The position numbers were made by a program, and so were the translations under genes. Positions 40,338 to 49,989 of a stretch of DNA of 64,000 bases are shown here, one piece after another. A model generated the notes under the pieces. It saw only the letters and a list, made by a program, of their open reading frames with translations, ran no database searches and was not told where the DNA came from. The stretch's first letter is position 1; the number at the start of each line of letters is the position of its first letter. The DNA comes from Alphaproteobacteria bacterium. GTDB lineage: Bacteria; Pseudomonadota; Alphaproteobacteria; UBA9219. The DNA is taken from NCBI GenBank assembly GCA_026225415.1, contig JAMFSS010000008.1, positions 109,219 to 173,218 of the forward strand, written 5' to 3'.

Positions 40338-41642
40338 TTATCCACGCCCGATCGAACTATACAAAAATCCGGCGGCCCGCATTTCCGCAGGTTTATAGAT
40401 ATTGCGCAAATCGACCAGAACCGGCGTTTTCAGCAACGACTTAACCTTGTCGATATCAAGGGCGCGGAATTCATTCCATTCCGTCAAAATCGCCAAACCA
40501 TCGGCCCCCTTCATCGTGTCATAGGCATCGGCGCACCACACGACATCGGTTAATGACTTTTGCGCTTCCTTCATGCCTTCAGGGTCATAGGCGCGGATGG
40601 TGGCACCCGCTTTTTGCAGTGCCGGAATAACATCCAGGCTGACGCTATCACGCATATCATCCGTGTTGGGTTTAAACGTCAAACCCAAAATGGCGATGGT
40701 CTTGCCGCCGACATCGCCGCCACAGGCCGAAATAATCCGTTGCGCCATGTGTTTTTTGCGGCGGTCATTCACATCAATCGTCGCTTCGACCAGACGCAAA
40801 GGTACACCTTTGTCTTGCGCGGTACGAGCCAGCGCGAGCGTGTCCTTGGGAAAACATGAACCGCCATAACCGGGGCCCGCATGCAAAAATTTGCGGCCAA
40901 TGCGGCCATCCAGCCCCATGCCTTTGGCAACGGTTTGCACATCGGCGCCGACTTTTTCGCACAAATCGGCAATTTCGTTGATAAAGGTAATTTTCGCCGC
41001 CAGGAAAGCATTGGCCGCATATTTGGTTAGCTCGGCTGTTTCCAGATTCGCAATCACCATCGGCGTTTCGATCAGATACAGTGGCCGGTACAGCTTCTTC
41101 ATCACATCGGCGGCGCGTTCGCTCTCGCACCCGATCACTACGCGGTCAGGGCGCATAAAATCATTGATTGCCGACCCTTCGCGCAAAAATTCGGGGTTGG
41201 AGCATACATCGAATTCGGCCGCCGGATTTGTTTCGCGCACCAACCGCGCAATTTCATGCCCCGTCCCAACCGGCACCGTGGATTTGGTGACGATAACGGT
41301 ATAACGGGAAATGCTTTGCGCAATTTCACGCGCTGCCGCGTACACATAAGACAAATCGGCATGCCCGTCGCCGCGGCGCGTCGGCGTGCCCACTGCGATA
41401 AACACCGCATCGGCATCATTGATCGCGGGGTTCATCGTTGGCGCGAATTGCAGATTGCCGTTTTTCATATTACGGGCGACCAAATCATCAAGACCGGGTT
41501 CGAAAATGGGAATTTCGCCGCGATGCAACGCATCGATTTTTTCCTGCACCGGATCGACGCAAGTGACATGCACGCCAAACTCGGCAAAACAGGCCGCAGA
41601 AACAAGGCCGACATATCCGGCGCCAAGAACGACGATTTTCAT
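40338..41642 (-). CDS. ugd: UDP-glucose 6-dehydrogenase
   Basis: Ugd (434 residues) converts UDP-glucose to UDP-glucuronate with NAD+. The Rossmann start is VVLGAGYVGLVSAACFAEFG, the Lys/Asn region is TKYAANAFLAAKITFINE, and the catalytic Cys is in GYGGSCFPKDTLAL. It sits 3 bp after galU, so the pair makes UDP-glucose and then UDP-glucuronate for surface glycans. Confidence 0.96.
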   Translation of the reverse strand: MKIVVLGAGYVGLVSAACFAEFGVHVTCVDPVQEKIDALHRGEIPIFEPGLDDLVARNMKNGNLQFAPTMNPAINDADAVFIAVGTPTRRGDGHADLSYVYAAAREIAQSISRYTVIVTKSTVPVGTGHEIARLVRETNPAAEFDVCSNPEFLREGSAINDFMRPDRVVIGCESERAADVMKKLYRPLYLIETPMVIANLETAELTKYAANAFLAAKITFINEIADLCEKVGADVQTVAKGMGLDGRIGRKFLHAGPGYGGSCFPKDTLALARTAQDKGVPLRLVEATIDVNDRRKKHMAQRIISACGGDVGGKTIAILGLTFKPNTDDMRDSVSLDVIPALQKAGATIRAYDPEGMKEAQKSLTDVVWCADAYDTMKGADGLAILTEWNEFRALDIDKVKSLLKTPVLVDLRNIYKPAEMRAAGFLYSSIGRG

Positions 41643-41645
41643 AAC

Positions 41646-42521
41646 TTACTTTCCGATAATTTTTTGCAATGCCGTTCGAACTGCATCACCCATTTCCGGA
41701 TGGGCTAAAGCAAACGCGACATTCGCCTCAATAAAACCAACCTTGTCACCGCAATCATAACGCGTACCCTTGTACCGCAACCCGTGAAAAGCCTGTTTGC
41801 CGATCAAACGCGCCATGCTGTCCGTCAATTGTATTTCACCGCCCGCGCCGACCTGCTTGGCTTCCAGCTCATAGAAAATTTCCGGCTGCAAAATATAACG
41901 GCCAATCACGGATAATGTCGAAGGCGCTTGCGCCGGTTCCGGCTTTTCCACCAACCCGCGCACTTTGGCCAAACGCCCATCGTCGGATTCGACATCCAGA
42001 ATACCATAACGGTTGGTTTGTTCACGCGGCACATCGACCACCGCGACCATGTTGCCGCCTACCTCGTCATAGGCTTCCATCATTTGCGCCAGGCAAGGCT
42101 TTTCGGCCAGCACAACGTCATCGGCCAGAAGAATGGCAAAGGGTTCATTGCCCACCAAATGGCGCGCGCACCAGACCGCATGCCCCAAACCCAACGGTTC
42201 ACGCTGACGCGTAAACAGCAATTGGCCGGAATCGATATCGGTGGTTTTCAACAATTCCAAAGCCGCCGTTTTACCTTTGGCTTCCAAGGTGCGTTTCAGA
42301 TCATTGTTATTATCGAAATGATCTTCCAACGCGCCTTTGCCGCGGCTGTTCACGAAAATAAATTGTTCGATGCCTGCGGCGCGCGCTTCGTCCACCGCAT
42401 GTTGGATCAAAGGGCGGTCAACCAGCGTCAGCATTTCCTTGGGCATCGCCTTGGTCGCCGGCAAAAAGCGCGTCCCCAAACCGGCAACGGGGAATACGGC
42501 CTTGCGAATACGTCGTTTCAT
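41646..42521 (-). CDS. galU: UTP-glucose-1-phosphate uridylyltransferase
   Basis: GalU (291 residues) makes UDP-glucose. The nucleotidyl-transferase signature is AGLGTRFLPATKAMPKEML, followed by LLADDVVLAEKPCL and GEIQLTDSMARLI. Follows the CpdR-like receiver gene after 15 bp and precedes ugd by 3 bp. Confidence 0.96.
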   Translation of the reverse strand: MKRRIRKAVFPVAGLGTRFLPATKAMPKEMLTLVDRPLIQHAVDEARAAGIEQFIFVNSRGKGALEDHFDNNNDLKRTLEAKGKTAALELLKTTDIDSGQLLFTRQREPLGLGHAVWCARHLVGNEPFAILLADDVVLAEKPCLAQMMEAYDEVGGNMVAVVDVPREQTNRYGILDVESDDGRLAKVRGLVEKPEPAQAPSTLSVIGRYILQPEIFYELEAKQVGAGGEIQLTDSMARLIGKQAFHGLRYKGTRYDCGDKVGFIEANVAFALAHPEMGDAVRTALQKIIGK

Positions 42522-42536
42522 AATCTGAGGAACCTT

Positions 42537-42944
42537 CTATAAGGTACTGGATGGATTGACTAATGCGTTCTTAACCGCTTCACAGATTTCTTCAAGCGAA
42601 AACGGCTTGGCGACAATTTTATGCACCAATGTGTCCAAATTATGCGCCCGCATCCGTTCCTGGGCATAGCCGGAAATCATCACAATCCGCAAATCGGGGA
42701 ATAACCGCACCGCCTTCATGGCCAGCGCGATGCCATCCATATTCGGCATCACGATATCGGTGACCAGAACATTGAATTTCTCGCGGGTCAGGATATCCAA
42801 AGCCTGTTGCCCATCGACCGCCGCCGACACCTTGTGCCCGGCAGACCCCAACGAGCGCACGATAAATTCGCGCACAGCGGGGTTGTCTTCGGCGACCAGA
42901 ACATTGGCGCTTTCCACAACGAGTGAAGGGTTAAGGGGTGACAT
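42537..42944 (-). CDS. CpdR-like single-domain response regulator
   Basis: A stand-alone receiver of about 135 residues. It shows the acidic pair (VAEDNPAVREF), the phospho-acceptor Asp in VTDIVMPNMDG, and the Lys in VAKPFSLEEI. Layout and the segment between Asp and Lys resemble CpdR, which directs ClpXP proteolysis in the alphaproteobacterial cell cycle. ATG 42944 is used; it overlaps the upstream zinc-ribbon gene by 14 bp. CpdR versus another single-domain receiver is a judgement by similarity. Confidence 0.65.
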   Translation of the reverse strand: MSPLNPSLVVESANVLVAEDNPAVREFIVRSLGSAGHKVSAAVDGQQALDILTREKFNVLVTDIVMPNMDGIALAMKAVRLFPDLRIVMISGYAQERMRAHNLDTLVHKIVAKPFSLEEICEAVKNALVNPSSTL

Positions 42945-43701
42945 CCGGTTTTTCATCCTCGGCAGTGAACTCAAGATACACATCTTCGATGGTGCGTTCC
43001 ATAGAAGCCGCGATTTCCGTATGGAAAGGCGCGTCTGCCCCGGCATCCACGGAAGGAGCCGGAGCCCTCACCCACCAGCTCTGAATGATAGCTTTATCAG
43101 GGCCTAAAGCGCGAGCCTTAATATCAGGGATGAGTTGTATTTCATCGGTTGTGTTATGAATAACACCATCCACAAACAGCTTCATCGTGCCGCCGTCATA
43201 ACGCAATTCCGACTTGACCTGTTCAAACACCAAACCTTTGCCGGAATGGGCGACAGTGAGGCCAAAAGTCTCATATAAACCGCTTAAAGCAGGCACATGC
43301 TTAACAATAGTCTCGTGGTAATAAAGGGGCAGGCTCAACACCGCCATCAACACCCCCAAACCCAAAATCACCTTTTTTAACCATAAAGGCACTTTTTTGC
43401 CCTTAATAAGGGCGGGCAGATTGGGGATATGGATCACGGGCGCATGCGGCACAGCCGCCGCCGACGCCGGAGACTGGCTCAAAACTTTCTCGACAGGCGC
43501 AGGCGGGGGAACAGGGGCAACGGGCGCAGCCGCAATCGGCGCGGCCAAAGGTACAGGCGGCGTGAAAACATCAATACTGTTCGGCTTGGTCGCATGCCAC
43601 TCATGCTTGCATCGGGCGCAACGCACTTTGCGTCCGCCTGCGGCAAAAGCTTCGACCGGCACAAGATATCGCGCGCGGCAAGAGGGACATTCCAAGATCA
43701 T
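42931..43701 (-). CDS. Zinc-ribbon (MJ0042-type) single-pass membrane protein
   Basis: The 256-residue protein starts with a zinc ribbon, ECPSCRARYLVP and RCARCKHEWHA, giving two CxxC pairs. A Pro/Ala-rich linker (about 45-85), one membrane helix (VILGLGVLMAVLSLPLYY) and a C-terminal domain of the DUF3426 type follow. These proteins are common next to ftsEX in alphaproteobacteria; their job is unknown. The gene is divergent from ftsE and overlaps the receiver gene downstream. Confidence 0.75.
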   Translation of the reverse strand: MILECPSCRARYLVPVEAFAAGGRKVRCARCKHEWHATKPNSIDVFTPPVPLAAPIAAAPVAPVPPPAPVEKVLSQSPASAAAVPHAPVIHIPNLPALIKGKKVPLWLKKVILGLGVLMAVLSLPLYYHETIVKHVPALSGLYETFGLTVAHSGKGLVFEQVKSELRYDGGTMKLFVDGVIHNTTDEIQLIPDIKARALGPDKAIIQSWWVRAPAPSVDAGADAPFHTEIAASMERTIEDVYLEFTAEDEKPDVTP

Positions 43702-43809
43702 GGGTGCAATTTATAGGGGAAGAACCCGCGTGAGGCTAGGGGGGCTAGAGAATCTAACCACATAAGTCTAATCTTCCTGCCCGACCCTTAAACCACCAGC
43801 CTTGAATCC

Positions 43810-44487
43810 ATGCTCCTCTCCTTTGAAAATGTCACGCTGACCTATCCGCCCGAACGCAAGGTTCTGGACGATGTTTCGTTCGAGCTGGCCGAAGGTGGTT
43901 TTTGCTTTCTGACGGGGCCCAGCGGCGCGGGCAAATCGTCCCTGTTGCGCCTCATCTATCAGGCCGAACGCCCGACCAGCGGCCAGATTGCCCTGTTCGG
44001 CACACCGCTTAACCACCACAACGACCGCGCCGCGCAATCCGAATTGCGCCGCAAGGTTGGCATCGTGTTTCAGGATTTCCGGCTTATCCCGCATTTAACC
44101 GCATGGGAAAATGCCGCACTTCCGTTACGCCTGACCAGCGCCAGCGAAGATTACATCAAACGCCATTCGCGCGAATTACTGGAATGGGTTGGTGTGGGCG
44201 ATCGTTTGGACGCCTACCCCACCGAACTTTCGGGCGGCGAACAACAACGCATCGCCATTGCCCGCGCCGTTGTCACACGTCCACGTTTGTTGTTGGCGGA
44301 TGAGCCGACCGGCAATGTCGATGATGAAACTGCGCTGAAGCTTTTCCATTTGTTTGACGAACTCAATAAACTCGGCACCGCCGTTATCCTTGCAACCCAC
44401 CAAGGCCATCTGGTCGATAAATTCGGCAAGCAGGCTGTGCGTTTGCGCAACGGCATTTTGACTTCCTCCACTTTCAAAGCGGCTTAA
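43810..44487 (+). CDS. ftsE: FtsE, cell-division ABC ATPase
   Basis: FtsE (225 residues) powers FtsX to activate septal peptidoglycan hydrolysis. Motifs: Walker [18 protein letters not shown]-loop [16 protein letters not shown], signature [15 protein letters not shown], and Walker [13 protein letters not shown]. ftsX follows after 3 bp. Confidence 0.96.
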   Translation: MLLSFENVTLTYPPERKVLDDVSFELAEGGFCFLTGPSGAGKSSLLRLIYQAERPTSGQIALFGTPLNHHNDRAAQSELRRKVGIVFQDFRLIPHLTAWENAALPLRLTSASEDYIKRHSRELLEWVGVGDRLDAYPTELSGGEQQRIAIARAVVTRPRLLLADEPTGNVDDETALKLFHLFDELNKLGTAVILATHQGHLVDKFGKQAVRLRNGILTSSTFKAA

Positions 44488-44490
44488 AAC

Positions 44491-45384
44491 ATGGCTCTTC
44501 CGCGTCATCTGTTCACACCTTCGTTTCGCCAGCAGCATCTGGGGCGATCCTTCGCCGCCATTGTCGGCATTATGGTTTTTATCGCGAGTTTTGCGACCGC
44601 CGCCGAGGCCGCCTTGCTGACCGTCAGTTATTTATGGGGGCAAACAATTGAAACGCGTTTGACGGTCGAAATCCCCGCCGTTGGTGACGAAGCCGCACAG
44701 CCGCAGGCCGAACGGGTGAAACAGGCGACCGGCATTATCCGCGCCATACCGGGCGTTGGGTTTGCGATGCCAATGGCCGATGATGAAGTCACACGATTGC
44801 TGGAGCCGTGGTTTAATGACAGCGATTTGCTGAAAACTTTGCCATTACCCACGCTCATTGATGTTGAACGCAAACAAGATGCCACCATTACCGCCGACCA
44901 AATTCAAACCGAGGTTCGCAAAGTCGTCAGCGACGCGCATGTCGATGATCACGGCGCATGGACGCAAGATGTATGGCGTCTGGTGCGCGGCTTGTCGATG
45001 ATTGGCGGTGTAACGATTGCCCTGACAGGATTTACGCTTATCATCGCCGTCACCCTTATTTGCCGCGCAGTTATGGCGGCGGAGCACGAAACCATCGCCC
45101 TACTGCATCTTCTGGGCACCGATGACCGCGATATCGCGCATCATTTCCAATTGCAGGCCGAACGCATAGCCTTGCGCGCCGCTAGCATAGGGTTCCTGTG
45201 TGCGTTGGCTGTAACCGGCGCCTTGCTTTATGCCACCCGTCATATCGCGGATTTATCTACGCTTGAAATCCGCCATTGGGTCGGGCTGGGCGCGGCGGCG
45301 TTTTTCGTACCGGTTTGCGCCATTGGCATCGCCGCACTGACCGCTCGTCTTTCCGTTCTAAGGATGATAAAATCCTTCCCATGA
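44491..45384 (+). CDS. ftsX: FtsX, cell-division membrane protein
   Basis: The 297-residue protein has the FtsX topology: a membrane helix near residue 25-47, a periplasmic domain, and three helices in the C-terminal half (around 170-195, 228-250, 268-288). The cytoplasmic HETIALLHLLGTDDRDIAHHF fits the coupling segment that contacts FtsE. It ends in an ATGA overlap with the YdcF-like gene. Confidence 0.9.
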   Translation: MALPRHLFTPSFRQQHLGRSFAAIVGIMVFIASFATAAEAALLTVSYLWGQTIETRLTVEIPAVGDEAAQPQAERVKQATGIIRAIPGVGFAMPMADDEVTRLLEPWFNDSDLLKTLPLPTLIDVERKQDATITADQIQTEVRKVVSDAHVDDHGAWTQDVWRLVRGLSMIGGVTIALTGFTLIIAVTLICRAVMAAEHETIALLHLLGTDDRDIAHHFQLQAERIALRAASIGFLCALAVTGALLYATRHIADLSTLEIRHWVGLGAAAFFVPVCAIGIAALTARLSVLRMIKSFP

Positions 45385-45971
45385 AGAATCTGTTTTCCTT
45401 TTCATCTATCCTTATGCTGGCCATCGCCCTATGGGTGTTTGGCTTTCTGACCTTCGTTGTTGATTTAAATTTGGCTATCGAACCCGATAGCGCAGACCTT
45501 GCCCCCACCGACGCGATTGTCGTTCTAACGGGCGGCAGTGAACGCGTTTCCACCGGCGTCGAACTCTTACAATCAGGCGTGGCGAAAAAACTGTTTATCT
45601 CCGGCGTGCATAAAAAATTATCGCTCGATCAAATTTTATCGCCGCATAATGTCGCGCCGGACTTGCGCCAATGCTGTATCACGCTGGGTTATCAGGCGGG
45701 CAGCACGATTGGCAATGCCGAAGAAACCCATGAATTTATGGTGGCGGAGGATTATCACTCGCTACGCCTCGTCACAGCCAATTACCACATGCCGCGCAGC
45801 TTATTATTGTTCCATCATGCGATGCCCGATATCGAGATCATCCCGCACCCCGTTGCGCCCGACAGCGTGAAACTGCATGAATGGTGGGAACATCCGCGCA
45901 CGATTGAATTGCTGGCAACCGAATACACTAAATATCTCCTCGCCTCCTTCCAACTTTGGGTCGGCCACTGA
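45381..45971 (+). CDS. YdcF-like DUF218 membrane-anchored protein
   Basis: A 196-residue protein with one N-terminal membrane helix (SSILMLAIALWVFGFLTFVV) and a DUF218 domain. Family marks are DAIVVLTGGSERVSTGVELL, the conserved GNAEETHEFM and RLVTANYHMPRSLLLF. Members are poorly understood; ElyC-like proteins affect envelope glycan or lipid-carrier homeostasis. It overlaps ftsX (ATGA) and plsC (TGATG), an arrangement commonly seen in alphaproteobacteria. Confidence 0.85.
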   Translation: MKNLFSFSSILMLAIALWVFGFLTFVVDLNLAIEPDSADLAPTDAIVVLTGGSERVSTGVELLQSGVAKKLFISGVHKKLSLDQILSPHNVAPDLRQCCITLGYQAGSTIGNAEETHEFMVAEDYHSLRLVTANYHMPRSLLLFHHAMPDIEIIPHPVAPDSVKLHEWWEHPRTIELLATEYTKYLLASFQLWVGH

Positions 45972-46678
45972 TGAAAATTCTTCGCGCTGTCTGGTTCAAC
46001 CTCACTTTCTACATCACCAATATTGTGATGAGCAGTTTGCTATCGCCCATGCTCCTCCTACCGCGTCCTCTTATCGTCAAAGGCGTCGAAATCTGGCTTG
46101 GCACCGTGGCATGGGTTGAAAAACATCTGGGCGGCATCGACTACCGCGTGATTGGCCGCGAACATTTGCCACAGGGCGCCTACATCCTCGCCTCCAAACA
46201 TCAATCGGAATGGGAAACTTTTAAGCTTCATCTGATCGTTAAAGATCCGGCGATCGTTTTAAAACGCGAATTACTGGATATTCCGTTGATCGGCTGGTGG
46301 ATGAGCCGTTCGGGTTCGATAGCGATTGACCGCAGCGCTAGAACGCAAGCACTCTCCAACATGACCAAAGCGGCACGCAAAGCCGCATCCGAAGGCCGCC
46401 CGATTGTAATTTTTCCCGAAGGCACGCGCGCGGCACCCGGTGAAAGCCGCCCCTATAAAACCGGCGTCGCGGCATTGTATCAGGAATTGAATATCCCTGT
46501 TGTCCCGATGGCGCTCAATTCCGGTTTACTCTGGCCGAAAAATTCGCTTTTCAAAAAACGCGGCATGATCACCGTCGAAATCCTGCCGCCCATCCCCGCC
46601 GGATTGCCGCGCGAAGCAATGATGCAACGCCTTCGTGATGAGTTGGAACCAGCGGCTTTGCGGCTTTTAAAAGAATAA
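45971..46678 (+). CDS. plsC: 1-acyl-sn-glycerol-3-phosphate acyltransferase
   Basis: PlsC (235 residues) adds the second acyl chain in phosphatidic-acid synthesis. The acyltransferase block I is SKHQSEWETFKL, where the usual HX4D ends in Glu, as I recall for many alphaproteobacterial members. Block III is FPEGTRAAPGESRPYKTGV, and IPVVPMALNSG gives block IV. An N-terminal membrane helix is present. ATG 45971 overlaps the stop of the preceding gene. Confidence 0.9.
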   Translation: MKILRAVWFNLTFYITNIVMSSLLSPMLLLPRPLIVKGVEIWLGTVAWVEKHLGGIDYRVIGREHLPQGAYILASKHQSEWETFKLHLIVKDPAIVLKRELLDIPLIGWWMSRSGSIAIDRSARTQALSNMTKAARKAASEGRPIVIFPEGTRAAPGESRPYKTGVAALYQELNIPVVPMALNSGLLWPKNSLFKKRGMITVEILPPIPAGLPREAMMQRLRDELEPAALRLLKE

Positions 46679-46697
46679 AAAGAACCACAGCAGACAT

Positions 46698-46896
46698 CCC
46701 TCTCCGCCCACTCTTGGGTGGGGGGAGAGGGAAGAGCCCGCTTTATCCATAAGCACAAAAATTAAATAGGGTGAGGTGGGCTTCTCCACGATCCAACATT
46801 CTGATTATTGCAAACCCCACCTCACCCACCTTATCTTTCGGACTGCTGAAATATTGGTCTTCCCCCCTCTCCCCCCGAAGATCGGGCTGAGAGGGG
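46698..46896. repeat. Composite inverted-repeat region after plsC (copy E of the CT-rich hairpin family)
   Basis: Three nested or adjacent inverted repeats lie here. CCCTCTCC (46698-46705) pairs with GGAGAGGG (46724-46731), with an inner CCCA/TGGG stem. GGGTGAGGTGGG (46769-46780) pairs perfectly with CCCACCTCACCC (46816-46827). CCCCTCTC (46864-46871) pairs with GAGAGGGG (46889-46896). It shares the CT-rich stems and GGTGAGG motif of the elements at 36259 and 58172 but is longer, as if two copies met. Confidence 0.6.
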
Positions 46897-46963
46897 TTAG
46901 CAGCATGCCTTATGAAACTATATTAACCATGTTATTGTGGACGAAATTGCTTATATTACTAGC

Positions 46964-47392
46964 ATGGACAAAAATAAATTTCATCAAAGCATAATTGAAT
47001 TGCTTACCCGCGCTGAAATTCCACGCGAAGGCTGGCCTGCTCTTTTGAGAAAAAGCGCGAATGAAATCACACGTGAACTTGCCCCTGGCAAGCAACGCCG
47101 TGGACGTCCGACCGATCCGGTTGGAACAATCGCTAGATTGACAAAAAATTTTCAAGATTCGTTAAAAATATTCTCGCAAATGGGCACTGAAAATGCACCC
47201 GATAGCCCTACCCTTCAACTGTTAGTTAAAGCCTATGAGCGTTTAAAAACAAGAGGCATCGACATCGCGAAACCTGAGGATATGGAATATATCAGGGTCG
47301 CTCGTCGAATCTTAAAAGCCAGATCACGCACTACCAAACGTCCACAAAATCATTTAAAAAAAGACACTCCAGAACAAGCGCCCCCTACATAA
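46964..47392 (+). CDS. Hypothetical protein, about 142 residues
   Basis: I do not recognise this basic, helical protein. It has FHQSIIELLTRAEIPREGWP at the start, a basic patch GKQRRGRPTDP, and a Lys/Arg-rich C-terminus (ILKARSRTTKRPQNHL), which could suit nucleic-acid contact. There is no signal peptide or membrane helix. ATG 46964 is used; GTG 46937 is in frame; neither has a clear ribosome binding site. The gene is AT-richer than plsC and xseA around it. Confidence 0.5.
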   Translation: MDKNKFHQSIIELLTRAEIPREGWPALLRKSANEITRELAPGKQRRGRPTDPVGTIARLTKNFQDSLKIFSQMGTENAPDSPTLQLLVKAYERLKTRGIDIAKPEDMEYIRVARRILKARSRTTKRPQNHLKKDTPEQAPPT

Positions 47393-47401
47393 CATCAATA
47401 A

Positions 47402-48763
47402 TTACTCCGACACCGTGTTCTTCGCCCCGTCCCCAAACTCTATCCGCAACCTGTCACCCGCCTTCACCTGCACCGCACTCACAACCACCGCGCCAGAAGC
47501 ATCCTGCACTAACGCATAACCGCGCCCCAGAACGGCGCGGGGCGACAAATGCCCTAAAACGCCGCCGATATTTTCCACACGGTTTGACTTGCGGGTAAAA
47601 ATCTCGCGCCACGCAAAACCCAATTTCTGTTCCGCGCCAACCAATCGCTGTGCCGCCAAACGCACAATATCGCGCGGATGCCGCAAGCGCCCACCGGCTT
47701 CGCCAACGCGCGATACGCGCCTGTCATAAAATCCGCGCCAGCCCAAAGCCAAACGTTCGGTCTTTTCATCCAGCCTTTGCGCCAGCGGTTCAATCGCCCG
47801 CGCCGGATCGCCCAACGCCCGTTGCGTTAAATGCAACCGTTCGCGCCGGTCACCCACCACGCGCAACATCGCCTGCATCAACCGCACGCCGTCTTCGGCC
47901 ACGCTGGCGAGCAAATCCGCCCGCACAGGCACCGCCTTTTCCGCCGCCGCCGTTGGCGTGGGCGCGCGCAGATCGGACGCAAAATCAATCAATGTCGTAT
48001 CCGTTTCATGCCCCACGGCGGAAATCACCGGTATCCGGCTTTCGGCCACAGCCCGCACAACATTTTCTTCGTTGAACGGCATTAAATCTTCAACGCTGCC
48101 GCCACCCCGCGCGACGATCAACACATCCGGTTTTTGTCCATCCGTCATCGCATTAAAACCGTGTATAGCCGCCGCAATCTGCGCGGCTGCCGCCTCGCCC
48201 TGAACCGCAACAGGCCACACCAAAACATGGCGCGGAAACCGTTCATCCAACCGATGCAGAATATCGCGGATAACGGCACCCGTCGGCGAAGTCACCACGC
48301 CGATAATGCGCGGCAAAAACGGCAAAGCGCGTTTGCGCGATGCGTCAAACAACCCCTCTGCCGCCAATTTCTTTTTGCGTTCTTCCAGCATTTTAAGCAA
48401 CGCGCCCATGCCGGCCAACGCCATTGCCTCGATCACCAATTGATATTTCGATTGCCCGCCGAAAGTCGTTAACCGTCCGGTGCAAACAACCTCCATCCCC
48501 ACTTCGGGGCGCAAACCCAATCGCCCCACCTGCCCTTTCCAGCATACCGACGCCAAAACAGCTGAGCCTTCTTTCAAGGTCAGATACAGATGCCCGCTGG
48601 AATGCAGCTTGCAGTCGGAAATTTCACCGCGCACGCGCACATGACCGAATGTGTCTTCAATTGTCTTTTTGACGAGGTTAGAAAGGTCGGCAACCCCAAA
48701 TTCAGGCGTGTTAAGGCCTTTGGCTGGCTGGTCAAACAGAGATGATTGCTGTTTCATGTTCAT
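47402..48763 (-). CDS. xseA: Exodeoxyribonuclease VII large subunit
   Basis: XseA (453 residues) carries the nuclease activity of exonuclease VII, which degrades single-stranded DNA. The N-terminal OB-fold segment is [20 protein letters not shown]. The nuclease motifs include [33 protein letters not shown] and [18 protein letters not shown] coiled-coil region and the C-terminal LGRGYALV follow. xseB is not adjacent. Confidence 0.95.
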   Translation of the reverse strand: MNMKQQSSLFDQPAKGLNTPEFGVADLSNLVKKTIEDTFGHVRVRGEISDCKLHSSGHLYLTLKEGSAVLASVCWKGQVGRLGLRPEVGMEVVCTGRLTTFGGQSKYQLVIEAMALAGMGALLKMLEERKKKLAAEGLFDASRKRALPFLPRIIGVVTSPTGAVIRDILHRLDERFPRHVLVWPVAVQGEAAAAQIAAAIHGFNAMTDGQKPDVLIVARGGGSVEDLMPFNEENVVRAVAESRIPVISAVGHETDTTLIDFASDLRAPTPTAAAEKAVPVRADLLASVAEDGVRLMQAMLRVVGDRRERLHLTQRALGDPARAIEPLAQRLDEKTERLALGWRGFYDRRVSRVGEAGGRLRHPRDIVRLAAQRLVGAEQKLGFAWREIFTRKSNRVENIGGVLGHLSPRAVLGRGYALVQDASGAVVVSAVQVKAGDRLRIEFGDGAKNTVSE

Positions 48764-48821
48764 GCCCGTATTGTGTAGAAACGCCTGTCAAAGCGCAATT
48801 CCCAAAAATTCAATTACACAC

Positions 48822-48854
48822 TTGACCCTACAATTAAGAATGATTATTAATATC
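48822..48854 (+). promoter_or_regulatory. Promoter with overlapping Fur-like box before the iron-uptake operon
   Basis: TTGACC (48822-48827) and TATTAA (48845-48850) are 17 bp apart. The 19 bases 48836-48854 (AAGAATGATTATTAATATC) match 14 of 19 positions of the classical Fur box. The operon that follows encodes an FTR1-type iron permease, so repression by an iron-sensing regulator is likely, but alphaproteobacteria also use Irr and RirA. Confidence 0.5.
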
Positions 48855-48892
48855 ATAACTCAGGCAATGGCCATCTTTCGTCAAGGAACACT

Positions 48893-49213
48893 ATGAAATA
48901 CCTTCTTCTCACAACCGCTTTCATCCTCTCCATAATGGCCGTCGCGCATGCCGATGATTATGTCCTGACTCTCAAAGATCATCAATTTTCGCCCAAAGAA
49001 CTCACCATCCCCGCGAATGAAAAAATTAAAATCACTGTCAAAAACCTCGATTCAACAGCTGCCGAATTTGAAAGCAGCGATTTAAACCGCGAGAAAGTCG
49101 TAGCTGCCAACGGTGAAATCACAGTTTTTATTGGCCCTGTCGATGCTGGCACCTATGGCTATTTCGATGATTTTCACAGATCGACCACAACCGGGACGAT
49201 TATCGCGAAATAA
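48893..49213 (+). CDS. Periplasmic cupredoxin-domain protein
   Basis: A signal peptide (MAVAHA-DD) precedes an ~85-residue cupredoxin fold: YVLTLKDHQFSPKELTIPAN, then KITVKNLDSTAAEFESSDL and DAGTYGYFDDFH. This pattern is that of the cupredoxin domains in EfeO-type iron-uptake proteins rather than type 1 copper proteins, as no Cys-His-Met copper set is seen. AAGGAA lies before the ATG. It is the first gene of a three-gene operon ending in FTR1, so it may bind or hand over iron in the periplasm. Confidence 0.8.
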   Translation: MKYLLLTTAFILSIMAVAHADDYVLTLKDHQFSPKELTIPANEKIKITVKNLDSTAAEFESSDLNREKVVAANGEITVFIGPVDAGTYGYFDDFHRSTTTGTIIAK

Positions 49214-49246
49214 CCTTATGACGCCGCTCAAGCGGAAAGATTTCCA

Positions 49247-49981
49247 ATGCGCTTTTATCTCTCTCTCCTTATAGCCGCCTTTGCGGTTTTCATTGCCTCA
49301 CCTGTTTTGGCACTCGATGAAATTTATTCGCCCAACTCGGAATATGGCGAATACTCAATCGAATATAATGGAAGCCGCACCTACGACTCCAACCCTGACA
49401 AAAATAATGTGCAAGAACATGAACTCGCCCTAGAGGCCGGGCTGACCCCACGTTGGACAGTCGAAACAAGCGGTGGTTTTGTACGCGATGCCGATAACTC
49501 GCTTAAGCTTGAAGATATGGAAATTGAGAACCGCTTCCAATTCTTTGAAATGGGCGAAAACTGGATCGACTCGGGAATGCTCGTAGCTTATGATTTTGCC
49601 ACACAAAGCCAGCAACCGGACTCGCTTGAAGTCAAACTTCTGTTGCAAAAAGATATCAACAAAATCACGACCACAGCCAATATTGGTTTTACGCAAGATG
49701 TCGGCCAATATGCGGGTACGGGCGGCCCCGATTATGTGCTTCTTTCCAACACCCGCTATCGCCTGAATGAATATTTCCAGCCCGGCATTGAACTGCAAGC
49801 CGATATGGGGCAAGCGCATAGCGTCGGACGCTTTAACCAACAGGAAGATTACATAGGCCCGGCCGCCTATGGGCGTTTGTTCGGCCATCTGAAATATCAG
49901 CTTGGCTACTTTACCGGTATCAGCGATACATCGGCTGAAAGCGCCGTTCGCGCCCTTTTCGAATATGAAATGCATTTTTAG
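49247..49981 (+). CDS. Outer-membrane beta-barrel protein of the FTR1 operon
   Basis: The 244-residue protein has a signal peptide (SPVLA-LD) and a body of amphipathic strands ending in Phe (ALFEYEMHF), typical of an outer-membrane barrel. I do not know a named family. It lies 33 bp after the cupredoxin gene and 8 bp before the FTR1 gene, so it probably serves iron or metal entry across the outer membrane. This function is inferred from context only. Confidence 0.7.
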   Translation: MRFYLSLLIAAFAVFIASPVLALDEIYSPNSEYGEYSIEYNGSRTYDSNPDKNNVQEHELALEAGLTPRWTVETSGGFVRDADNSLKLEDMEIENRFQFFEMGENWIDSGMLVAYDFATQSQQPDSLEVKLLLQKDINKITTTANIGFTQDVGQYAGTGGPDYVLLSNTRYRLNEYFQPGIELQADMGQAHSVGRFNQQEDYIGPAAYGRLFGHLKYQLGYFTGISDTSAESAVRALFEYEMHF

Positions 49982-49989
49982 GAACAACC

